64,000 nt of DNA from a bacterium (lineage in GTDB: Bacteria > SZUA-182 > DTGQ01). Where the stretch lies: NCBI GenBank assembly GCA_040755755.1, contig JBFLZW010000019.1, forward strand, positions 1,774-65,773. Direction: 5' to 3'. The notes under the pieces are model-generated. The model was given only the letters and a program-made list of their open reading frames with translations, had not been told where the DNA came from and did no database searches. The position numbers were made by a program, and so were the translations under genes. Below, piece after piece: positions 8,120-14,582 of this stretch; the stretch's first letter is position 1, and each line of letters opens with the position of its first letter.

Positions 8120-9233
8120 GTACGACGGCCTGATCAGCATCACCCGGCAGGATGAGCTGACCGAGATGATCAAAGGGGTGAGCAATCATACCTATTATGC
8201 TCTGGTCGGACCGCGGCAGACAGGAAAAACGACCCTTCTTTTCCAGCTTATGCAGGAAATTGCCACCAGTTTACCCGGTTTTCAGGGGCTTTACCTGACC
8301 CTGGAGGATCTGGTCAAGGTCAAATACCAGGACTTTTACAAAAACCTTGCCCGCAAGATCATCAGCTCACTTTCAAACCGATATCAGATCCAGCCAGCCT
8401 CGCTCAGGGAGCAATACAAACAGGTCGAAACCAACCTGGACCTGAAGGATTTTCTCCTTGATTTAGCCAGGGCCAGGCTGGGGCCGCAGAGTTCGGATGA
8501 ATGTATCGAATTCGAAGCCAGAGAGCATAAGGGAGTAAAGTTCGTCCTCCTGATCGATGAGATTGACGCCATTCCCCATGATATCATGATCGAATTTGTC
8601 AAAACCGTCCGGTCCATTTTTATCGAGCGGCTCTCGGTAGCCGGTTTCAAGGCTTACACTATGGTCCTGTGCGGATCGGCTGATCTTGCCTCTTTGACCT
8701 ATGGCAAAACCTCGCCGTTTAATATCAGCAAGGTCATTTATCTGCGAGATTTCACCTTTGAGGAGATCCGGGAGTGGACTAGCCGGATATTCCACCATTA
8801 CCAGATCTCGCAGCCTGAATCCTTTGCCCGGCGGTTGTTCGACGAGACCATGGGACATCCCTACCTCACCCAGATGCTCTGCTTCAGGATTTTCAAGCGT
8901 CTTTGGCAGGAGGACCGTCATGAGGTCACCCAGGACGATTTTCAGGAGGTTGACCAGATTATTACCGGAGGGGACATTAATCTCCTTACTACCCTGGAAA
9001 GGATCAAGGGAGATGAAATACTGAAGGAGATGACCTTGAAGATTTTACGGGGTGAACCCATCCGGTATTCACGGACCCATGACATCATCTATCATCTTGA
9101 GCTGGCGGGAGCCATCCGGCGAAACAACGAATATTGCCAGATAAGAAACCTCATCTATGAAAAATTTTTAAAACAGCATTTTAATCTCATCGAGCCCGGC
9201 CCATCGTTAGCCAGGGCTGCGATCGGGATGTAA
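8073..9233 (+). CDS. AAA-like (PF14516-type) STAND ATPase
   Basis: 386 residues. Walker A is GPRQTGKTTL at about 45-54 and Walker B is FVLLIDEIDAI at about 157-167. A C-terminal winged-helix-like stretch (about 300-375) ends with YCQIRNLIYEKFL, typical of the AAA-like family in which a small WH domain closes the ATPase. The start has a good AGGGAGGT site 7 nt upstream and lies 47 bp inside the preceding gene, in another frame, so the two are probably translated together. Its ATPase is similar to the second ATPase of the giant protein, and the two may form a mixed oligomer (inference). Confidence 0.85.
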   Translation: MENTIPFKYTGPLDPEYDGLISITRQDELTEMIKGVSNHTYYALVGPRQTGKTTLLFQLMQEIATSLPGFQGLYLTLEDLVKVKYQDFYKNLARKIISSLSNRYQIQPASLREQYKQVETNLDLKDFLLDLARARLGPQSSDECIEFEAREHKGVKFVLLIDEIDAIPHDIMIEFVKTVRSIFIERLSVAGFKAYTMVLCGSADLASLTYGKTSPFNISKVIYLRDFTFEEIREWTSRIFHHYQISQPESFARRLFDETMGHPYLTQMLCFRIFKRLWQEDRHEVTQDDFQEVDQIITGGDINLLTTLERIKGDEILKEMTLKILRGEPIRYSRTHDIIYHLELAGAIRRNNEYCQIRNLIYEKFLKQHFNLIEPGPSLARAAIGM

Positions 9234-9264
9234 GCTCTCCAGGGAAGAGGAGGAAAAAGGACGC

Positions 9265-10569
9265 ATGAACATAGATCAGAGCATGACAGGCTCCTCATCA
9301 CAGGTCACAACAGATTATATTCCTCTCCGGGAACCGATTGATCTCAGAGCAGGGAGGATAGCTTCGAATGGGGAATCCTCTCTGCGCATTCTCCTGGTTG
9401 ACGATGAGGAAATCGTCCACCAGACCCTGGGACCATACCTTCGGGACTGCGGGCACCATGTGGAAAATGCCTGGGAAGGCAGCACTGCTTTGGAGTTGAT
9501 CGAGGCCAAAGAGTATGACCTTGCTCTTGTCGATATCAGAATGCCGGGCATGGACGGTCTCTCGGTGCTGTCGGCCATGGGGGAGGTCCGCCCTGAACTG
9601 TCTGCGGTCATTATTACCGGGCACGGAAACATGGAAACCGTCATTCAGGCCCTGAGACTGGGGGCGGCGGATTTTCTCACTAAACCGGTCAAATTGCTTG
9701 AGCTGGATGCAGTGCTGGAAAAGTCGATGCGGATCCGCTACCTGCGTCAGGGCCAGCGTCGGTTGCGGGAAACCATCAGGGGCATGCAGGCCTCGGAGGA
9801 GATCCGCCTCGGAAACCGCTATCTGGTTGGAGTCAGCCAGGCCATTGACGAGGTGCGCAGGCAGATTCATCTGGCAGTCAAGGCCCGGTGCGAGATCATT
9901 CTGATCAGCGGAGAGACCGGCACCGGCAAGGAGATTGCCGCCCGGGAGATCCACTTCCGGAGCGCAGGCGACGACCGGCCCTTTATCGCCGTAAACTGTC
10001 CGACCCTGCCTGAATCCCTCGTTGAGAGCGAGCTGTTTGGCCATGTCAAGGGCGCATTCTCCGGTGCTGCCGCGGACAAGGCAGGCTATTTCGAGCTGGC
10101 CGAGGGTGGCACCCTCTTTCTGGATGAAATCTCAGACCTCAGCCCGCAAGTCCAGGCCAGGCTCCTTCGGGTGCTGGAGGCCCGAAAGCTGCGGCGGATC
10201 GGAGGATCGAAGGAAACCGGCATTAATGTCCGGGTGATCGCCTCGACCAGTATGCCCCTGGAGGAGCTGATAGTTTCACCTCGGTTTCGGAGGGACTTTT
10301 TCTACCGCCTGAATGTATTTACCATCAAAATCCTGCCCCTCCGGGAACGCTGCCCGGATATCATCCCCCTGGCCGAGCATTTCCTGTCAACCTACCGGGC
10401 GAGCCGAAGCCTTCGCATCAGCGGCTTTTCGCAGGAGGCAAAGGATATGCTGGTTAGCTACAGCTTTCCCGGTAATGCCAGGGAGCTTCGCAATATCGTC
10501 GAGCGGGCAGCGATACTGTGCCGGTCAGGGCTGATCGAGCCAAAACACCTTGGGCTGCCGGAGAGCTAG
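9265..10569 (+). CDS. NtrC-family sigma-54 activator without DNA-binding domain
   Basis: 434 residues. A receiver domain (about 40-155) has acidic pocket DD46-47, phospho-acceptor Asp90 in LVDIRMPG and Lys140 in LTKP. The AAA+ sigma-54 interaction domain (about 184-425) has Walker A GETGTGK (216-222), a GAFTGA loop in the variant form GAFSGA (263-268), Walker B FLDE and arginine fingers in FRRDFFYRL. The protein stops right after the AAA+ lid (PKHLGLPES), so the usual C-terminal Fis-type helix-turn-helix is absent. It may act from solution or be recruited by a partner. It follows the ATPase gene by 31 bp and precedes a Spy/ZraP-like gene, recalling the ZraR/ZraP arrangement; no cognate kinase is adjacent. 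Confidence 0.9.
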   Translation: MNIDQSMTGSSSQVTTDYIPLREPIDLRAGRIASNGESSLRILLVDDEEIVHQTLGPYLRDCGHHVENAWEGSTALELIEAKEYDLALVDIRMPGMDGLSVLSAMGEVRPELSAVIITGHGNMETVIQALRLGAADFLTKPVKLLELDAVLEKSMRIRYLRQGQRRLRETIRGMQASEEIRLGNRYLVGVSQAIDEVRRQIHLAVKARCEIILISGETGTGKEIAAREIHFRSAGDDRPFIAVNCPTLPESLVESELFGHVKGAFSGAAADKAGYFELAEGGTLFLDEISDLSPQVQARLLRVLEARKLRRIGGSKETGINVRVIASTSMPLEELIVSPRFRRDFFYRLNVFTIKILPLRERCPDIIPLAEHFLSTYRASRSLRISGFSQEAKDMLVSYSFPGNARELRNIVERAAILCRSGLIEPKHLGLPES

Positions 10570-10701
10570 AGTTTCGGGTAAAATTTACACTCACAGGTTA
10601 TACAGTCACGGATCGATCTGTACCGTAAATTCATTTGAAAACCGTATGTCAAGGGTGAATACCATCAATACACCTGCAAACCGTGTGAGGAGTGAAAAAG
10701 T

Positions 10702-11217
10702 ATGACTAAAAAAATCGGATTATTCAACTCACTGAGGAGCAGCAGGAGCAGCTTTTGCGCCTGGCTGATTCCAGAGGCCATCCCATTATCAACACCCCCG
10801 GCGCTGGAAATCATTTGTATGGGGAATTGCCATCCTCTTTTCCGGTATGATCGTCGGTGCAGGCATATCCTTAACTATATGGGGCATGCGATGCTGTTTC
10901 AGGCCCTTCACTCCGGGAATAAAATGGCCGAACATATTACCAGACGGATCGCATGGAAAGTTGATCTCACACCGCAGCAGCGCAAGCAGGTGGAAATCAT
11001 CGTTCGTACAGGGGTGGCCGGATTCAGAGAGATTATCGACTCTGTCTACCTGCAGGTCGAAGAGCAGTTCGAATTACTTCACCAGGAAGTGAATTCTTTG
11101 CTCACCGAGGAGCAGAAGGTGAAGTGGGAGAAGCATTATAAAAAGATGAAAGACAAGCTCAATCGTCATAGGCCAGGCCCTTGGAATTCGGAAAACATTG
11201 ATGCGCACACGAGGTAA
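10702..11217 (+). pseudogene. Spy/ZraP-like periplasmic protein broken by three homopolymer frameshifts
   Basis: The coherent product is spread over three frames. Adding one base in each of A7 (10708-10714), C5 (10795-10799) and G4 (10881-10884) gives one 172-residue protein: a cytoplasmic head with LTEEQQEQLLRLADSRG, a membrane anchor (WGIAILFSGMIVGAGISL), and a C-terminal helical domain with KVDLTPQQRKQ and SLLTEEQK, the paired LTxxQ motifs of Spy/CpxP/ZraP. Those proteins are periplasmic chaperones or metal-stress sensors. As written, only the C-terminal domain from about residue 62 is correctly framed from the ATG at 10702. Three same-direction single-base losses in homopolymers suggest sequencing error as much as real decay. 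Confidence 0.7.
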
Positions 11218-11247
11218 ATAGGATCGCATCTCCGTCGTCTCGTCTCC

Positions 11248-11279
11248 GGGGTCGGATCAAGAAATCGTATTGTTTTATT
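11248..11279 (+). repeat. GGGTCGGA dispersed repeat, copy A
   Basis: The sequence GGGTCGGATCAAGAAATCGT followed by ATTGTTTTATT recurs with few changes at 22824-22854, and its first 25 bp recur at 48794-48818. All three copies lie 20-50 bp beyond the stop of a plus-strand gene and have the same orientation. Confidence 0.75.
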
Positions 11280-11293
11280 AATCAGCTTAAACC

Positions 11294-11567
11294 GAATGGC
11301 ACTTACATAAGCCAAGCTTATAATATAGAGAGGACACAAAGCACACAGGGAAAAAAGATCTCCCGCAGAGACGCAGAGACGCAGAGAACAACCAATCCGG
11401 CAAGGTCCTGATGAAAGTCGGGATATATCGATGTGTCAACGGCCTGGAAGCAAGCAAAAAGTAAAAAGGCACAAGGAGGAACTTATTTTACTTTTACTTT
11501 TCAATGATATCCTCTGCGTCTCAGCGTCTCTGCGGGAGAATTACTAATTCTTATGTAAGTGCCATTC
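11294..11567. mobile_element. 274-bp MITE with 18-bp terminal inverted repeats and 10-bp target duplication
   Basis: The ends are perfect inverted copies: GAATGGCACTTACATAAG (11294-11311) and CTTATGTAAGTGCCATTC (11550-11567). The element is flanked by the direct repeat AGCTTAAACC (11284-11293 and 11568-11577), a clean 10-bp target-site duplication. Inside, CTCCCGCAGAGACGCAGAG-type sequence near 11360 is inverted near 11515 with one mismatch. No transposase frame is present, so it is non-autonomous. A 10-bp duplication fits IS4-type transposases, but the helper is not in the window. Confidence 0.85.
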
Positions 11568-11577
11568 AGCTTAAACC

Positions 11578-12087
11578 ACATACTGATGTAAAAATTTTAC
11601 ACCATTCACATATATTTCTCAATATAATAAAGTTATTCCTGAAAATCGTCGGCTTCGTATCTTCAAATGTCACATCTGCTTGACAGGAGAGGCTCATTGC
11701 AGGTATTATGAGGATTCACGGCCAGAGTTCCATGAATGGCTAATCCCCGGATACTTCTTCTCATGTCTTCGCCCGGCATAATGAGCACAAGGGTATCTTC
11801 GGGGATGGAAAAAACTACCGGCCGTTTTCGTGGATTACCGAATCTATTTCTCGATCTTAGCCCATTTCTCAATCTTAGCAAGGAAGAGATGGTCGATTGG
11901 TTTTACCTTGAGGCTCATGTCTGCGTACTGATGAGCAATCATGAGTATCTGCCTGCCTGCACCGGAATCGCTAATCTGTTGAGGTGGTAGTACAGAGGTC
12001 TGGCATCAATTGTACGGATTCAATCGCTGAGAAGGTATAACCCGCCCTTTTTTCCAGGAGTGCAGGTATGCAACCCGGAAATAACCC
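11578..12087. other. Gap holding the RAYT relic and otherwise empty
   Basis: Apart from the transposase relic, no gene is supported. An AT-rich stretch at 11590-11640 follows the MITE. No clear promoter hexamers were found for the 12195 gene. Confidence 0.35.
11736..11990 (+). pseudogene. Degenerate REP-associated (RAYT/Y1) transposase fragment
   Basis: The end of this 84-codon frame reads HVCVLMSNHEYLPACTGIANL, close to the HAYVLMxNHYHLLLETPEANL region of REP-associated tyrosine transposases, in which the HUH metal-binding histidines lie. Here the second His of the HxH-type motif has changed (NHEYL), and the regions before and after do not align. I read it as a decayed transposase core. The REP-like palindrome at 23257-23299 could be a relic of the same family. 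Confidence 0.4.
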
Positions 12088-12108
12088 AAAATCCCCTGAA
12101 GGGATTTT
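12088..12108. terminator. Terminator-like perfect hairpin
   Basis: AAAATCCC, a 5-nt loop, then GGGATTTT. The perfect 8-bp stem with an A/T outer half would act as a weak intrinsic terminator in either direction. Confidence 0.45.
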
Positions 12109-12148
12109 GAGAGAGTTACATCATGAGCCTGATACAGGGATGAGGGGC

Positions 12149-12187
12149 GGACCTTATTCAGGATATTGCTATCCTGTAATAAGGTCC
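12149..12187 (+). promoter_or_regulatory. Long hairpin directly upstream of the 12195 gene
   Basis: GGACCTTAT (12149-12157) pairs with ATAAGGTCC (12179-12187), and the inner CAGGATA/TATCCTG pairing closes on a TTGC loop, giving 16 bp with one small bulge. The right arm ends 7 nt before the ATG at 12195 and contains the only purine-rich stretch that could bind the ribosome. A leader regulatory structure is plausible; a transposon relic is the alternative. Confidence 0.5.
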
Positions 12188-12194
12188 TGAGCAT

Positions 12195-14009
12195 ATGAAC
12201 AGTTTGGAGCATACCTTCTATATTCCGGTCATGGGGACCGGCCATTCCGTCGATACACCGATACGGCTAGCTCCTCTCGGTATTTCCTCGGTCATATCAC
12301 TTGTCGATGACATCCTCCTGGAAAAAGTGCGAAAGTTCTACAGCGAGAAGTTCGGGCTGAGTTATACCCCCCTCGGAAGGAGCGAGGTGGACGGGAGGGC
12401 GAAAAGGATTACCGCCTACCTTGATACTGTATGGCAAATTGTCCAGATCAAAATGGCGGCCATCAAACAGCAGCCGTTTTTCGCAGCCAATGACAAGAGC
12501 AGGTATTTTGAGCTCCTTCCCGATGAAAGCCCGCTGAAAAAAGAATATGATAGACTGCTCGGCATGGATGAAGGACCGGAGAGAGATGCTCTGGCAAACG
12601 ATTTGACCGGCAGGATGCGTCCCGGATCCATAGATGTCAATATCATGGTCAAACTTGACCGGACGGTTTACGACGCCGAGGGCAAGAGCCTCGGCGAGGA
12701 ATTCACCGATGCCAAAGCCGCGCTCAGAGGCTACGCCAACAGCGCTCTGGAATCGTGTATCGTATTCTCAGCCGGAATCAACCAGAAATTATTCAATTAT
12801 CTTACCCGGTTCCAGGATTTTTACCGGGACAAGACAGGCTGGATCAGGAAAAAAATCATCGTCAAGGTGAGCGACTTTCGCTCTGCCCTGATTCAGGGTA
12901 AATTCCTTGCCAAAAAGGGCCTGGAAATTTCCGAATTTCGCATCGAATCGGGCCTCAATTGCGGTGGTCACGCCTTCCCTTCCAATGGTAATCTGCTCCC
13001 GTGCCTTCTCCAGGAATTTAAGGATAAGCGGGAGCAACTGGCTGCGGAGTTTCTGCCGTTCATCCAGAAATATTACCGGAGTCAGGGATGGAAATATCCT
13101 GAGTCGGCAGTAAACGAAAAACCCCTCATCAGTGTGCAGGGCGGGATTGGGGTATTCGGCGAAGTCTGCAGGCTCAGGAAGGACTTCGGCATGGACATGA
13201 CAGGCTGGGCAAGCCCGTTTTTGCTGGTGCCTGAAGCCACTCCTGTCGATCATACCACCCGTGAGCTTCTGATCCGGGCCACAGAGGATGACTTTTATAT
13301 CAGTGATATTTCACCCCTCGGCGTACCCTTCAATACTATCCGCAGGACCGGATCGGAAGTATGGACCCGCGAAATGGCGGCCAGAGACACACCCGGCTCA
13401 CCCTGCTCGAAAGGCTGCCTGGTGTCCAACACCGAATTTACCGAAACACCCATTTGCCTGGCCTCCAGAACATACCAGACTCAAAAACTGGCCCAGATAG
13501 ACAGGATGGAAATTCCGGAGAAAGAAAAGGCACGGCTTCGCGCCAGGGTTGTCGAGAAGGCCTGTATTTGCGATCACCTGGGAAACGGGGCCCTGATCTC
13601 CCTGGGGATTGCCAAAGAACAGCATGCTCCCCAGGCTATCTGTCCAGGTCCCAATATCGTGTGGTTCAAGCGGCTGTATACACTCAAGGAAATGGTTGAC
13701 CACATTTATGGAAGAAGGCCTTCCCTGGTTCCATCCGAGCGCCCGCATATGTTTGCTCAGGAAATCGTCATGTACGTGGATTACTTTGAAAAACTCATCT
13801 CCAATCAGGATTGCACGGAAAAAGAGATCGCCTACCTGCAGGAATTCTATTATAATCTCGAACACGGCATGGACTTTTGCCTGGCTATTGCCCAAAATTC
13901 CCCTTACCCCGGAGAAAACCTGGCCTCTATTCCTCCCTGCGTAGAGCAGCAAAGAGCACGCCTCAGATCACTCTATGGCAAGGTTGAGAAAAAGATAAAT
14001 ATAGGGTGA
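12195..14009 (+). CDS. Uncharacterised 604-residue protein, TIM-barrel-like with Cys-rich C-terminal part
   Basis: I do not recognise a named family. The N-terminus (IPVMGTGHSVDTPIRLAPLG) looks like the first strand of a flavin-type TIM barrel. Residues of about 250-345 contain GLNCGGHAF and, later, SVQGGIGVFGEV then MTGWASPFLL, in the order seen for the GGH and GGI phosphate-binding segments of nitronate-monooxygenase-like enzymes. The C-terminal third is Cys-rich (SPCSKGC, TPICLAS, ACICDHLGNGAL, AICPGP) and may bind metal or an Fe-S cluster. There is no signal peptide or membrane segment. The gene stands alone; its start has only a weak ribosome-binding site beside a hairpin. Enzyme class is inference. 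Confidence 0.65.
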   Translation: MNSLEHTFYIPVMGTGHSVDTPIRLAPLGISSVISLVDDILLEKVRKFYSEKFGLSYTPLGRSEVDGRAKRITAYLDTVWQIVQIKMAAIKQQPFFAANDKSRYFELLPDESPLKKEYDRLLGMDEGPERDALANDLTGRMRPGSIDVNIMVKLDRTVYDAEGKSLGEEFTDAKAALRGYANSALESCIVFSAGINQKLFNYLTRFQDFYRDKTGWIRKKIIVKVSDFRSALIQGKFLAKKGLEISEFRIESGLNCGGHAFPSNGNLLPCLLQEFKDKREQLAAEFLPFIQKYYRSQGWKYPESAVNEKPLISVQGGIGVFGEVCRLRKDFGMDMTGWASPFLLVPEATPVDHTTRELLIRATEDDFYISDISPLGVPFNTIRRTGSEVWTREMAARDTPGSPCSKGCLVSNTEFTETPICLASRTYQTQKLAQIDRMEIPEKEKARLRARVVEKACICDHLGNGALISLGIAKEQHAPQAICPGPNIVWFKRLYTLKEMVDHIYGRRPSLVPSERPHMFAQEIVMYVDYFEKLISNQDCTEKEIAYLQEFYYNLEHGMDFCLAIAQNSPYPGENLASIPPCVEQQRARLRSLYGKVEKKINIG

Positions 14010-14171
14010 ACGGCGCAATATTCATCGTCAAGTCCGAATATCTTCCGAATATCTGATGACCTGATTCATGCAAAACCGTAGTCAAAAGCAAGCTGCGGAT
14101 ATTGATTCCGGTTAAAACAGCTGGGCTCTTCCGTAAGTGGTGTGCTGGCTTTAGACAAAAATACCTTTTTA

Positions 14172-14210
14172 TGGACACGAAGAGCACGAAGAGACACCAA
14201 GGACAGGAAG
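14172..14210 (+). repeat. GACACGAAGAGCACGAAGAGACACC repeat-family copy
   Basis: About 39 bp of ACACGAAGAGCACGAAGAGA-type sequence in a gene-free gap. This repeat type is widespread in repeat-rich uncultivated bacterial genomes. A related purine-rich run (AAGGACACCACAGAGGCACA) lies at 47059-47085 in front of the GH57 gene. Confidence 0.55.
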
Positions 14211-14282
14211 GAATTAAGTTAGTTGCTGACATGGAGCACCCTGAAGACGGAAGAGCCAATAGTTGCGACGCAAAATCCTCTC

Positions 14283-14393
14283 TCATGCTTTCTCCAGCAT
14301 AGTTAAAATCCGCTTTACGTTATCTGCTTCCTTATCTTCAATGATAACTGATCCTGCTTGCTCTCTGCACTGACTCAGATCTTGCTCGGCCAT
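14283..14393 (-). CDS. Possible 36-residue small protein
   Basis: On the minus strand an ATG at 14393 is preceded by GGAGGATGGTATC, a good ribosome-binding site, and opens a short acidic, Glu/Lys-rich frame (MAEQDLSQCREQAGSVIIED...) to a stop at 14283. The frame stays open upstream to 14483 but without a ribosome-binding site. It could be a small antitoxin-like protein or chance. The rest of the 14010-14582 gap shows nothing else. Confidence 0.25.
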   Translation of the reverse strand: MAEQDLSQCREQAGSVIIEDKEADNVKRILTMLEKA

Positions 14394-14582
14394 GATACCA
14401 TCCTCCAAACCAAAAATCCTGCCCTGATGAGGATGAGGGGGATACGTGGTCTGATAGTTACCGCGCAGTGTATCAAGGTTCATCTATAAAAAAGATTTTG
14501 TGTTATTTTCATGTCGGTGGTATACTAGCATTGTTTTGAATAACAATTCGCCGCGTTCACCGCAAAGGAGAGCTGATGCATC

